Shown here one piece after another: positions 9,514-19,257 of a stretch of DNA of 64,000 nt. The DNA comes from Bacteroides sp. M10 (lineage in GTDB: Bacteria; Bacteroidota; Bacteroidia; Bacteroidales; Bacteroidaceae), in NCBI RefSeq assembly GCF_014334015.1, contig NZ_CP060488.1, forward strand, positions 2,190,501 to 2,254,500. Reading direction: 5' to 3'. Under the pieces are notes generated by a model. The model made no database searches, was not told the origin of the DNA, and saw only the letters and a program-made list of their open reading frames with translations. Both the position numbers and the translations under genes were made by a program. How positions within the stretch are numbered: position 1 is the first letter of the stretch; every line of letters begins with the position of its first letter.

Positions 9514-11991
9514 ATGAAACAACAACTGATGATGCTGTTGCTGGGAACAGCTTCTGTACTTTGTAGCTGTGAGACCCAGATAGAACAGCACGAGAAGAAT
9601 GAATTACGTGCTCCGGCATACCCGCTGGTGACGATCGATCCTTATACCAGTGCATGGTCCACTACGGACAATCTGTATGACAGTCCTGTGAAACATTGGA
9701 CAGGCAAGGACTTTCCTTTGCTTGGCGTTGCTAAAGTAGACGGACAAACCTACCGTTTCATGGGAACGGAAGAACTGGAACTACGTCCTTTGGTAAAGAC
9801 ATCCGAACAAGGTAGCTGGACAGGAAAGTATACCACTCAACAGCCTGCTGACGGATGGCAGAATGCCGGATTTAATGATAAAGCATGGAAAGAAGGCGAA
9901 GCTGCTTTCGGAACCATGGAGAATGAACATACAGCCAAGACCCAGTGGGGTGAAGAATTTATCTGGGTACGCCGGGTAGCTGATATTCAGGAAGACTTGA
10001 CAGGAAAGAATGTATATCTGGAATTCTCTCATGACGATGATGCTATCATCTATATCAACGGCATCAAAGTGGTAGATACAGGTAATGCTTGTAAAAAGAA
10101 CGAGAGAGTGAAACTGCCCGAAGAAGTGGTAGCTTCTTTGAAACCGGGTGAGAATCTGATTGCCGGCTATTGCCGTAACCGTGTAGGAAACGGATTACTG
10201 GATTTCGGATTGTTGGTAGAACTGGAAGGTTACCGTTCTTTCCATCAAACAGCACAACAAACATCTGTAGACGTACAGCCTATGCAGACTTATTATACCT
10301 TTACTTGCGGTCCGGTAGATTTGAAACTGACATTTACCGCTCCTATGTTTATGGATAATCTGGATTTGCTGTCACGTCCGGTCAACTATATTTCTTATGA
10401 AGTAGCTTCCAATGACGGCAAGAAACATCAGGTTGAATTGTATTTCGAAGCATCTCCGCAATGGGCAATCGACCAACCTCACCAGGAATCTGTGGCCGAC
10501 AGCTTTACTGACGGCGACTTGTTATTCCTTCGTACCGGAAGCCGCAATCAGGATATTCTGAAGAAAAAGGGTGATGATGTTCGTATCGACTGGGGACATT
10601 TCTATCTGGCTGCTGAAAAAGAAAATAGCACATTTGCAATCGGCGATGGCAGAGAACTGCGTAAGAGCTTTGTAGCTAATAAGTTGGAAGCTCCTACCAC
10701 GAATGGTTATGATAAACTGGCTTTAGTACGCTCATTAGGCGAAACACAAAAAGCGGATGGTCATTTATTGATCGGATACGATGATATTTATTCTATCCAA
10801 TACTTTGGCGATAACCTGCGTCCTTACTGGAACCGTCAGGGTAATGAAACGATTGTATCCCAATTCCAGAAAGCTGAAAAAGAATACAAAACACAAATGA
10901 AGAACTGTGCCGCTTTCGACAAGAAAATGATGGAAGAAGCGATTGCTGCCGGTGGACGTAAATATGCCGAACTTTGTGCATTGGCCTATCGTCAGGCATT
11001 GGCTGCTCATAAATTGGTAGAAGCTCCGAACGGTGACCTTGTATTCCTTTCTAAAGAAAACTTCAGTAATGGTTCTATCGGAACAGTCGACCTGACTTAT
11101 CCGGGAGCTCCGTTACTTTTATACTACAATCCGGAATTGGTGAAAGCTACCATGAACCATATCTTCTATTATAGCGAAAGCGGAAAATGGGCGAAACCAT
11201 TTGCTGCACATGATGTCGGTACTTATCCATTGGCTAACGGCCAGACTTATGGCGGTGATATGCCGGTAGAAGAATCGGGTAATATGGTAGTATTGGCTGC
11301 TGCCATTGCAAAGGTAGAAGGTAATGCAGATTACGCACAAAAACATTGGGAAACTCTGACTACATGGACAGACTATCTGGTAGAGAACGGACTTGATCCG
11401 GCCAACCAACTTTGTACCGATGACTTTGCAGGTCACTTTGCACACAATGCCAACCTTTCTATCAAAGCGATCATGGGTGTTGCTTCTTATGGTTATCTGG
11501 CAGATATGCTGGGCAAAAAAGACGTGGCTGAAAAGTACACACAGAAAGCGAAAGAAATGGCTGCCGAATGGGTGAAAATGGCGGATGATGGTGACCACTA
11601 TCGTCTTACATTTGACAAACCGGGAACATGGAGCCAGAAGTATAACTTGGTGTGGGATAAACTGTTGAATCTGCAAATCTTCCCTAAAAATGTTGCAGAA
11701 ACGGAAATAGCTTACTATCTTTCGAAGCAAAATAAATATGGTCTTCCGTTGGATAACCGTGAAACATACACAAAGACCGACTGGATCATGTGGACAGCTA
11801 CATTGGCAAATGACAAAGCTACCTTTGAGAAATTTATCGAACCCGTATATCTGTTTATGAACGTTACACCTAACCGTGTTCCGATGTCCGACTGGGTATT
11901 TACAGACGAACCGAATCAAAGAGGCTTCCAGGCACGTTCCGTTGTAGGTGGATATTATATCAAAATGCTTGAAGGAAAACTGATTAAATAA
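9514..11991 (+). CDS. DUF4965/DUF1793 glutaminase-A-like lipoprotein
   Basis: A member of the large family annotated as glutaminase A-like (DUF4964, DUF5127, DUF4965, DUF1793), often found in polysaccharide loci; biochemical function in Bacteroides is unclear. The lipobox is TASVLCSC. Residues about 95-245 form an inserted beta-sandwich resembling a GH2 sugar-binding domain (WTGKYTTQQPADGWQNAGF ... IIYINGIKVVDTG). The DUF5127 part starts near LLSRPVNYISYE and the six-hairpin C-terminal domain follows (HDVGTYPLANGQTYGGDMP, WDKLLNLQIFP). It is 12 nt before GH92 and probably translated from the same mRNA. A paralog with a duplicated insertion lies at 34821 and a decayed copy at 43487. Confidence 0.85.
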   Translation: MKQQLMMLLLGTASVLCSCETQIEQHEKNELRAPAYPLVTIDPYTSAWSTTDNLYDSPVKHWTGKDFPLLGVAKVDGQTYRFMGTEELELRPLVKTSEQGSWTGKYTTQQPADGWQNAGFNDKAWKEGEAAFGTMENEHTAKTQWGEEFIWVRRVADIQEDLTGKNVYLEFSHDDDAIIYINGIKVVDTGNACKKNERVKLPEEVVASLKPGENLIAGYCRNRVGNGLLDFGLLVELEGYRSFHQTAQQTSVDVQPMQTYYTFTCGPVDLKLTFTAPMFMDNLDLLSRPVNYISYEVASNDGKKHQVELYFEASPQWAIDQPHQESVADSFTDGDLLFLRTGSRNQDILKKKGDDVRIDWGHFYLAAEKENSTFAIGDGRELRKSFVANKLEAPTTNGYDKLALVRSLGETQKADGHLLIGYDDIYSIQYFGDNLRPYWNRQGNETIVSQFQKAEKEYKTQMKNCAAFDKKMMEEAIAAGGRKYAELCALAYRQALAAHKLVEAPNGDLVFLSKENFSNGSIGTVDLTYPGAPLLLYYNPELVKATMNHIFYYSESGKWAKPFAAHDVGTYPLANGQTYGGDMPVEESGNMVVLAAAIAKVEGNADYAQKHWETLTTWTDYLVENGLDPANQLCTDDFAGHFAHNANLSIKAIMGVASYGYLADMLGKKDVAEKYTQKAKEMAAEWVKMADDGDHYRLTFDKPGTWSQKYNLVWDKLLNLQIFPKNVAETEIAYYLSKQNKYGLPLDNRETYTKTDWIMWTATLANDKATFEKFIEPVYLFMNVTPNRVPMSDWVFTDEPNQRGFQARSVVGGYYIKMLEGKLIK

Positions 11992-12003
11992 AACAAAAAT
12001 ACC

Positions 12004-14295
12004 ATGAAGAAACTAGCTCTATTCGCTTTTACGTTACTTAGTGCATGGGCTATGACTGCAAAAACAATTACCGGACCGGTGGACTATGTTAGTCCGCTGG
12101 TTGGTACGCAGTCAAAGCACGCATTATCTACCGGAAATACTTACCCTGCCATTGCGCTGCCCTGGGGAATGAACTTTTGGGTTCCGCAGACTGGTAAAAT
12201 GGGCGATGGATGGGCGTATACGTATGACGCTGACAAGATCAGAGGATTCAAACAAACCCATCAGCCAAGTCCCTGGATCAATGATTACGGTCAATTTGCT
12301 ATCATGCCGGTAACCGGTAAGGCAGTATTTAATCAGGATGAGCGTGCCAGTTGGTTCTCTCATAAAGCTGAAACGGCTACTCCTTATTATTATAAAGTAT
12401 ATCTCGCCGATCATGATGTAGTGACCGAAATTGCTCCGACAGAGAGAGCAGCTGCTTTCCGTTTCACTTTCCCCGAAAACGACCACTCTTATGTAGTGGT
12501 AGACGCCTTTGATAAGGGTTCGTTTGTGAAAGTAATCCCTTCGGAGAACAAGATTATCGGTTATACCACTAAAAACAGCGGTGGTGTTCCTGCCAACTTT
12601 AAAAACTACTTTGTACTGGTATTCGACAAACCGTTTACTTATACGGCTGCCGTAGCCAGTGGTGTGATTGACACCAACAAACTGGAAGCGACAGACAATC
12701 ATGCCGGTGCACTGATCGGTTTCAAAACCCGCAAGGGCGAACAGGTAAATGTGCGTGTAGCTTCCTCTTTTATCAGCCCTGAACAGGCGGAACTGAACTT
12801 GAAAGAGCTGGGTACGGACAACATTGAACAGATTGCAGCGAAAGGCCGCAAGGTATGGAACGATGTTTTAGGACGTATTGAAGTGAAAGATGATGATATC
12901 GACCATTTGCGTACATTCTACTCCTGCCTGTATCGTTCGGTATTGTTCCCCAGAAGTTTCTATGAGATAGATGCCAAAGGAGACGTGATGCACTACAGTC
13001 CTTATAATGGCGAAGTGCTTCCGGGCTATATGTTTACCGATACCGGTTTCTGGGATACGTTCCGTTGTCTTTTCCCATTCCTTAACCTGATGTATCCATC
13101 CATGAATACGAAGATGCAGGAAGGATTGGTGAACACTTATAAAGAAAGCGGATTCCTGCCGGAATGGGCAAGTCCGGGACACAGAGGTTGTATGGTTGGA
13201 AACAACTCTGCTTCCGTAGTTGCCGATGCTTACCTGAAAGGATTGAAAGGATACGATATCGAGACATTGTGGGAAGCCGTGAAACATGGAGCGAACGCAG
13301 TGCATCCGAATGTTCGTTCTACCGGACGATTAGGACATGAGTATTATAATAAATTGGGATATGTGCCTTATAATGTAGGTATTAACGAGAATGCAGCCCG
13401 TACACTGGAATATGCATACGATGACTGGTGTATCTATCAATTGGGCAAAGCCTTGAAGAAACCGAAAAAAGAGATTGAAATCTTTGCAAAGCGTGCAATG
13501 AATTATAAGAATCTCTATGACCCTAAACATAAGTTGATGCGTGGCAAGAATGAAGACGGTACGTTCCAGTCTCCGTTCAATCCGTTGAAGTGGGGGGATG
13601 CCTTTACGGAAGGTAATAGTTGGCATTATACCTGGTCGGTATTCCATGATCCTCAAGGTCTGATTGACCTGATGGGAGGTAAAGACGGATTCAACCAGAT
13701 GATGGATTCTGTATTTATCCTGCCTCCGATTTTTGATGAAAGTTATTATGGAGCCGTTATTCATGAAATCCGTGAAATGCAGATTATGAACATGGGCAAC
13801 TATGCACATGGCAACCAACCGATTCAGCACATGCTCTATATGTACAACTATTCCGGCCAACCCTGGAAAGCGCAACATTGGATTCGTGAAGTGATGGACA
13901 AGCTCTATACTCCAGCTCCCGACGGTTATTGCGGTGATGAGGACAACGGCCAGACTTCTGCCTGGTATGTATTCTCGGCAATGGGATTCTATCCGGTATG
14001 TCCGGGTACGGATGAATATGTCTTGGGTACTCCTTACTTCAAGGAGATGAAGCTGCATCTGGAAAACGGAAAGACGGTGACTATCTCCGCTCCGAATAAC
14101 GGAGACGATAAACGTTACATTTCGTCGATGAAATTGAACGGTAAAGAATATACCAAAAACTACCTGACTCATCAGGACCTGCTGAATGGCGCTAGCATTT
14201 CTTTCAAAATGGATGCGAAGCCCAATCAGCAACGTGGTACAAAAGAAGCCGATTTCCCTTATTCTTTCTCTAACGAATTAAAAAAGAAGAAGTAA
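12004..14295 (+). CDS. GH92 exo-alpha-mannosidase
   Basis: A calcium-dependent inverting exo-mannosidase that trims alpha-mannose side chains. It has a signal peptide (residues 1-19) and the usual N-terminal beta-sandwich plus (alpha/alpha)6 domain, total 763 residues. Glu536 in FTEGNSWHYTW corresponds to the general acid of the family (Glu533 in the B. theta BT3990 enzyme) and Asp645/Asp647 in CGDEDNGQ to the base pair. His587-Glu588 in VIHEIREM match the +1 subsite pair linked to alpha-1,2 specificity in BT3990, so alpha-1,2-mannosidase is the best guess, not a certainty. It lies 2 nt before the GH125 start codon and so is tightly coupled with it. Confidence 0.93.
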   Translation: MKKLALFAFTLLSAWAMTAKTITGPVDYVSPLVGTQSKHALSTGNTYPAIALPWGMNFWVPQTGKMGDGWAYTYDADKIRGFKQTHQPSPWINDYGQFAIMPVTGKAVFNQDERASWFSHKAETATPYYYKVYLADHDVVTEIAPTERAAAFRFTFPENDHSYVVVDAFDKGSFVKVIPSENKIIGYTTKNSGGVPANFKNYFVLVFDKPFTYTAAVASGVIDTNKLEATDNHAGALIGFKTRKGEQVNVRVASSFISPEQAELNLKELGTDNIEQIAAKGRKVWNDVLGRIEVKDDDIDHLRTFYSCLYRSVLFPRSFYEIDAKGDVMHYSPYNGEVLPGYMFTDTGFWDTFRCLFPFLNLMYPSMNTKMQEGLVNTYKESGFLPEWASPGHRGCMVGNNSASVVADAYLKGLKGYDIETLWEAVKHGANAVHPNVRSTGRLGHEYYNKLGYVPYNVGINENAARTLEYAYDDWCIYQLGKALKKPKKEIEIFAKRAMNYKNLYDPKHKLMRGKNEDGTFQSPFNPLKWGDAFTEGNSWHYTWSVFHDPQGLIDLMGGKDGFNQMMDSVFILPPIFDESYYGAVIHEIREMQIMNMGNYAHGNQPIQHMLYMYNYSGQPWKAQHWIREVMDKLYTPAPDGYCGDEDNGQTSAWYVFSAMGFYPVCPGTDEYVLGTPYFKEMKLHLENGKTVTISAPNNGDDKRYISSMKLNGKEYTKNYLTHQDLLNGASISFKMDAKPNQQRGTKEADFPYSFSNELKKKK

Positions 14296-14297
14296 TC

Positions 14298-15761
14298 ATG
14301 AAGAAACAACTTAAATATATCAGCGCAGGTATGCTGGCAGGCATGCTTCTCTGTGGCGGGGAGCTACAAGCCTTCAACCGTATGACGGAAATGCATGTAT
14401 GTCTGGCGGATGCTATTCAGAAAGATAACCGTCCGGAAATATCCAATCGTCTGTTCCGTTCCAATGCGGTAGAGAAGGAGATTCTCCGTGTACAGAAACT
14501 ATTGAAGAATGCGAAGTTGGCATGGATGTTTACCAACTGTTTCCCGAATACACTGGATACAACCGTACATTTCCGTAAAGGAAGCGATGGCAAACCGGAT
14601 ACGTTCGTATATACGGGTGATATTCATGCTATGTGGCTGCGCGACTCCGGTGCACAGGTATGGCCTTATGTGCAATTAGCTAATTCGGACCCTGAACTGA
14701 AAGAAATGCTGGCAGGTGTTATTCTCCGTCAGTTCAAATGTATCAATATCGATCCGTACGCGAATGCTTTTAATGACGGTGCTATTCCTAACGGTCACTG
14801 GATGAGTGATCTTACGGATATGAAACCGGAGTTGCACGAACGTAAATGGGAAATTGATTCCTTGTGCTATCCGTTGCGCTTGGCTTATCATTACTGGAAG
14901 ACTACCGGAGATGCGAGCATATTCAACGAAGAATGGATTCAGGCAATCACTAATGTACTGAAAACATTCAAAGAGCAACAACGTAAAGAAGGAGTAGGCC
15001 CTTATAAATTCCAACGTAAGACGGAGCGTGCACTGGATACTGTGAGCAATGACGGTCTGGGAGCACCGGTGAAACCTGTCGGTTTGATCGTTTCCACTTT
15101 CCGCCCTTCGGACGATGCTACTACTCTTCAGTATCTGGTTCCTTCCAATTTCTTTGCTGTATCTTCCTTGCGTAAGGCTGCCGAGATTCTGGAGAAGGTA
15201 AATAAGAAGACAGCCTTGTCTAAAGAATGTAAGGACCTGGCGCAGGAGGTGGAAACTGCTTTAAAGAAATATGCTGTGTATAATCATCCTAAATATGGTA
15301 AAATCTATGCATTCGAGGTGGATGGTTTTGGAAATCATCATCTGATGGACGATGCCAATGTGCCGAGTTTACTTGCAATGCCTTATCTGGGTGATGTGAA
15401 TGTGAAGGATCCGATTTATCAGAATACCCGCCGTTTTGTGTGGAGTGAAGACAATCCTTACTTCTTTAAAGGCAAGGCAGGCGAAGGAATCGGTGGACCG
15501 CATATCGGTTATGATATGGTGTGGCCGATGAGTATTATGATGAAAGCTTTCACTAGTCAGAATGATGCCGAAATCAAGACCTGTATCAAGATGTTGATGG
15601 ACACAGATGCCGGTACCGGCTTTATGCACGAATCTTTCCATAAGGATAATCCGAAGAAATTTACCCGTGCATGGTTTGCCTGGCAGAATACTCTTTTCGG
15701 TGAGTTGATTTTGAAGCTGGTTAATGAAGGAAAGGTAGATTTATTGAATAGTATACAGTAA
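14298..15761 (+). CDS. GH125 exo-alpha-1,6-mannosidase
   Basis: Removes terminal alpha-1,6-mannose from the debranched backbone, complementing GH76 and GH92. The protein (487 residues, DUF1237) has a signal-like N-terminus (MKKQLKYISAGMLAGMLLCG). Family motifs are MWLRDSGAQVWPY near residue 115 and GGPHIGYDMVWPMS near the C-terminal third, both around the active site. The start codon follows the GH92 stop by 2 nt. A repeat element stands after its stop codon. Confidence 0.93.
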   Translation: MKKQLKYISAGMLAGMLLCGGELQAFNRMTEMHVCLADAIQKDNRPEISNRLFRSNAVEKEILRVQKLLKNAKLAWMFTNCFPNTLDTTVHFRKGSDGKPDTFVYTGDIHAMWLRDSGAQVWPYVQLANSDPELKEMLAGVILRQFKCINIDPYANAFNDGAIPNGHWMSDLTDMKPELHERKWEIDSLCYPLRLAYHYWKTTGDASIFNEEWIQAITNVLKTFKEQQRKEGVGPYKFQRKTERALDTVSNDGLGAPVKPVGLIVSTFRPSDDATTLQYLVPSNFFAVSSLRKAAEILEKVNKKTALSKECKDLAQEVETALKKYAVYNHPKYGKIYAFEVDGFGNHHLMDDANVPSLLAMPYLGDVNVKDPIYQNTRRFVWSEDNPYFFKGKAGEGIGGPHIGYDMVWPMSIMMKAFTSQNDAEIKTCIKMLMDTDAGTGFMHESFHKDNPKKFTRAWFAWQNTLFGELILKLVNEGKVDLLNSIQ

Positions 15762-15782
15762 TATGCTGACATAGTAAATTGA

Positions 15783-15849
15783 ACGCGGATAACGCGGATG
15801 ATGCGGCTCTTTTTCTGATGCAAAATTAGAAAAAACGCGTTATCCGCGT
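15783..15849. repeat. Extragenic inverted repeat (ACGCGGATAACGCG)
   Basis: ACGCGGATAACGCG at 15783-15796 is matched exactly in reverse complement at 15836-15849, with further imperfect CGCGGAT / GATGCGG units inside. It lies between GH125 and the epimerase gene and has the look of a REP-like palindromic unit. A second, related-looking element is at 54195-54293. Confidence 0.65.
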
Positions 15850-15904
15850 CGTCTGCATCTAAATATGAATAGCTGAAAACTAATATTAAAAAAACAATTG
15901 TATC

Positions 15905-17035
15905 ATGAAAAAGTTATGTGTATGGGCAGTTGCCGCCCTTTTAATGGCAGCTTGTACTCCGAAAGCTGAAAAGGCTACAGATTCCGGTTTATTGCAGAGT
16001 AAATTCCAGACAGAAGTAGATGGAAAGAAGACTGATTTGTTCACTCTGCGTAACAAGAACAACATGGAAGTTTGTATCACGAACTTCGGTGGACGTATTG
16101 TTTCAGTGATGGTTCCCGATAAAGACGGACAGATGCGTGATGTTGTTCTCGGTTTCGATTCTATTCAGGACTATATCAGCAAGCCTTCGGATTTCGGTGC
16201 GACTATTGGACGTTATGCCAATCGTATCAATCAGGGACAGTTCACCTTGGATGGTGTAGAATATCAGCTTCCCCGCAATAACTACGGTCATTGTCTGCAC
16301 GGCGGACCGCAAGGATTCCAATACCGGGTGTTTGATGCAGCATTGTTGAATCCGCAGGAATTGCAGTTGACTTACCGTGCAGAAGACGGTGAAGAAGGTT
16401 TTCCGGGAAACATCACTTGTAAAGTGTTGATGAAACTGACGGACGATAATGCCATCGATATTCAATACGAAGCGGAAACAGACAAACCGACGATTGTAAA
16501 TATGACCAACCACTCTTATTTTAACCTTGAAGGTGATGCCGGCAACAACTCCGGTCATTTGTTGATGGTGGATGCGGACTATTATACTCCGGTGGACAGT
16601 ACTTTCATGACGACTGGCGAGATTGTTCCGGTAGAAGGAACTCCGATGGATTTCCGCACCCCGACTCCGGTAGGCGAACGTATCAACGACTATGATTTCG
16701 TACAGCTGAAAAATGGCAATGGTTACGATCACAACTGGGTATTGAACACGAAAGGCGACGTAACCCGTAAATGCGCTTCTTTGAAATCACCGAAGACTGG
16801 TATCGTACTCGACGTTTATACTAACGAACCGGGTATTCAGGTATATGCAGGTAACTTCCTCGATGGTTCACTGACAGGAAAGAAAGGCATTACTTACAAC
16901 CAACGTGCTTCCGTATGTCTCGAAACACAGAAATATCCGGATACTCCGAACAAACCGGAATGGCCGTCGGCTGTACTTCGCCCGGGCGAAAAGTATACAA
17001 GCCAATGTATCTTCAAATTCTCTGTTGATAAATAG
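15905..17035 (+). CDS. Aldose 1-epimerase (mutarotase) lipoprotein
   Basis: Interconverts alpha- and beta-anomers of free aldoses. Unlike the cytoplasmic GalM, it carries a lipobox (LLMAACTPK), so it probably works in the periplasm or at the cell surface on released monosaccharides. Family motifs are NNYGHCLHGGPQGF, NMTNHSYFNLEG (catalytic His) and ACLETQKYPDTPN-like CLETQKYPDTPN (catalytic Glu). Length (376) is normal for a secreted GalM. It follows the mannan enzymes after a 140-nt gap containing the inverted repeat. Confidence 0.92.
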   Translation: MKKLCVWAVAALLMAACTPKAEKATDSGLLQSKFQTEVDGKKTDLFTLRNKNNMEVCITNFGGRIVSVMVPDKDGQMRDVVLGFDSIQDYISKPSDFGATIGRYANRINQGQFTLDGVEYQLPRNNYGHCLHGGPQGFQYRVFDAALLNPQELQLTYRAEDGEEGFPGNITCKVLMKLTDDNAIDIQYEAETDKPTIVNMTNHSYFNLEGDAGNNSGHLLMVDADYYTPVDSTFMTTGEIVPVEGTPMDFRTPTPVGERINDYDFVQLKNGNGYDHNWVLNTKGDVTRKCASLKSPKTGIVLDVYTNEPGIQVYAGNFLDGSLTGKKGITYNQRASVCLETQKYPDTPNKPEWPSAVLRPGEKYTSQCIFKFSVDK

Positions 17036-17177
17036 GTTATAAAGGCAGTTCATGTCATTGAAGAACGGGTTGTCTGATTAGAGATTATCCGTTCTTTGCT
17101 TCGAATGTAATTTGTTGGTGCTCAATAGGGCTCATAGGGAAATTAGGATGATTTCTGGAATCAGTAGAATAGACGAA

Positions 17178-19232
17178 ATGAAGAAAAATAAAACGAAAGG
17201 ACTTTTTGCATCGATAGTGCTTGGAGTGGCGGTTACAGCTTGTGCGTCTGCTTCTTCTAGTGGTACGGTGACGGTGGTGGACCGACCGGACATACAGTCC
17301 GTCAATACCAATTATATCGGGTATCGCGCTCCGCTTCGACCGTTGAATTTTATAAAGTTGCCGGTAGGTAGTATTCAGCCTGAAGGCTGGGTGAAGAAGT
17401 ATCTGGAGTTGCAGCGTGACGGTCTGACCGGACACTTGGGAGAAATCAGCGCTTGGCTGGAAAAGGATAATAATGCCTGGTTGACAACTGGCGGAGACCA
17501 CGGCTGGGAGGAAGTCCCTTACTGGCTCAAAGGGTATGGCAATCTGGCATATATCCTGAATGACCCGAAGATGATTGAAGAAACCAAATATTGGATTGAA
17601 GGTGTATTTGCCAGTCGCCAGCCGGATGGCTATTTCGGTCCGGTCAATGAACGTAACGGCAAACGCGAACTTTGGGCACAGATGATTATGCTCTGGTGTC
17701 TGCAATCTTATTATGAGTATTCTCAAGATCAGCGTGTCATTGACCTGATGACGAATTACTTCAAGTGGCAGATGACTGTTCCCGATGACCAACTTCTGGA
17801 AGATTATTGGGAGAAAAGCCGTGGCGGTGATAACATCATCAGTATCTACTGGCTTTACAACCATACTGGGGATGCTTTCCTACTCGAATTAGCCGAGAAG
17901 ATTCACCGTAACACAGCCGACTGGACGAAATCCACCTCCTTACCTAACTGGCACAATGTAAATATCGCCCAATGTTTCCGTGAACCTGCCACTTATTATA
18001 TGCAGACCGGAGATTCAGCGATGCTGAAAGCCTCTTATAATGTTCATCATCTGATTCGCCGTACTTTCGGACAAGTGCCCGGTGGTATGTTCGGTGCGGA
18101 TGAGAATGCCCGTTTGGGATATATCGATCCCCGTCAGGGAGTGGAAACCTGCGGACTGGTTGAACAGATGGCTTCCGATGAAATCATGCTTTGCATGACA
18201 GGAGACCCTATGTGGGCTGAACACTGTGAAGAAGTAGCATTCAACTCTTATCCTGCTGCCGTGATGCCGGACTTTAAAGCATTGCGCTATATCACCTGCC
18301 CGAACCATGCCATCAGTGATTCCAAGAATCATCATCCAGGCATTGACAATCGTGGCCCGTTCCTTTCGATGAATCCTTTCAGCAGCCGTTGTTGCCAACA
18401 CAATCATGCACAGGGCTGGCCTTACTTTACCGAACATCTGGTATTGGCAACTCCCGACAACGGAGTGGCAACTGCTATTTATGCAGCTTGCAAAGCTACT
18501 GTAAAGGTGGGCGACGGAAAGGAAATCACTCTTCACGAAGAGACGAATTATCCTTTTGAGGAAAGCATTGCTTTCTCTGTTTCGACCGGTGAAAAGGTCA
18601 CTTTTCCGTTCTATCTCCGCATTCCTTCATGGACAAAAGGAGCAGAAGTGCGAGTGAATGGTAAGAAGGTAAATGTAGCTCCCGTAGCGGGAAAATACCT
18701 TTGCATCCATCGGGAATGGTCGAATGGAGATCGCGTGGAACTGACGTTACCGATGTCTTTGTCTATGCGTACCTGGCAGGTTAATAAAAATAGCGTAAGC
18801 GTAGATTATGGCCCCCTCACTTTGTCTCTCAAGATTGCAGAGAAATATGTAGAGAAAGACAGCCGCGAGACTGCTATCGGTGATTCTAAATGGCAGAAAG
18901 GCGCTGATCCCCAGAAATGGCCTACTACTGAAATCTATCCGGATAGTCCCTGGAACTATTCATTGGTACTGGACAAGACAGAACCTTTGAAAAACTTCAA
19001 GGTAATCCGTAAATCCTGGCCTGCCGATAATTATCCTTTCACAGTAGCCAGTGTACCTTTAGAGGTAAAAGCTACCGGCCGCCTGGTTCCTGAATGGAAG
19101 ATAGACGAAACCGGATTGTGTGGCGTACTGCCGGAAGAAGATGCAGTGAAAGGTAATAAAGAAGAAATAACGTTGATCCCTATGGGTGCGGCACGGTTGA
19201 GAATATCTGCCTTCCCGAATACAAGAGAATAA
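17178..19232 (+). CDS. GH127 (DUF1680) lipoprotein, beta-L-arabinofuranosidase-like
   Basis: A cysteine glycosidase family whose characterised members release beta-L-arabinofuranose. The chosen ATG (MKKNKTKGLF) starts a lipoprotein signal (GVAVTACASA); an in-frame ATG 66 bases upstream would add a non-signal segment. Zinc/nucleophile residues are visible: Glu323 and Cys325 in GVETCGL and the Cys405-Cys406 pair in SSRCCQHNHAQ, with the same E-x-C and C-C pattern as the Bifidobacterium HypBA1 enzyme. The (alpha/alpha)6 barrel is followed by beta-sandwich domains ending near residue 684. Substrate in this organism is not known; related families (GH146) share the fold. Confidence 0.87.
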   Translation: MKKNKTKGLFASIVLGVAVTACASASSSGTVTVVDRPDIQSVNTNYIGYRAPLRPLNFIKLPVGSIQPEGWVKKYLELQRDGLTGHLGEISAWLEKDNNAWLTTGGDHGWEEVPYWLKGYGNLAYILNDPKMIEETKYWIEGVFASRQPDGYFGPVNERNGKRELWAQMIMLWCLQSYYEYSQDQRVIDLMTNYFKWQMTVPDDQLLEDYWEKSRGGDNIISIYWLYNHTGDAFLLELAEKIHRNTADWTKSTSLPNWHNVNIAQCFREPATYYMQTGDSAMLKASYNVHHLIRRTFGQVPGGMFGADENARLGYIDPRQGVETCGLVEQMASDEIMLCMTGDPMWAEHCEEVAFNSYPAAVMPDFKALRYITCPNHAISDSKNHHPGIDNRGPFLSMNPFSSRCCQHNHAQGWPYFTEHLVLATPDNGVATAIYAACKATVKVGDGKEITLHEETNYPFEESIAFSVSTGEKVTFPFYLRIPSWTKGAEVRVNGKKVNVAPVAGKYLCIHREWSNGDRVELTLPMSLSMRTWQVNKNSVSVDYGPLTLSLKIAEKYVEKDSRETAIGDSKWQKGADPQKWPTTEIYPDSPWNYSLVLDKTEPLKNFKVIRKSWPADNYPFTVASVPLEVKATGRLVPEWKIDETGLCGVLPEEDAVKGNKEEITLIPMGAARLRISAFPNTRE

Positions 19233-19257
19233 ATTAATAACTAGAAAACTTAGAAAA

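Noticed and set aside
13804..13824. HGNQP in GH92 looked like loss of the catalytic glutamate, as in mannose-phosphate uncapping enzymes.
   Set aside because: By position relative to the base Asp645/647, the general acid corresponds to Glu536 in FTEGNSW, which is present; Gln605 is a different site.
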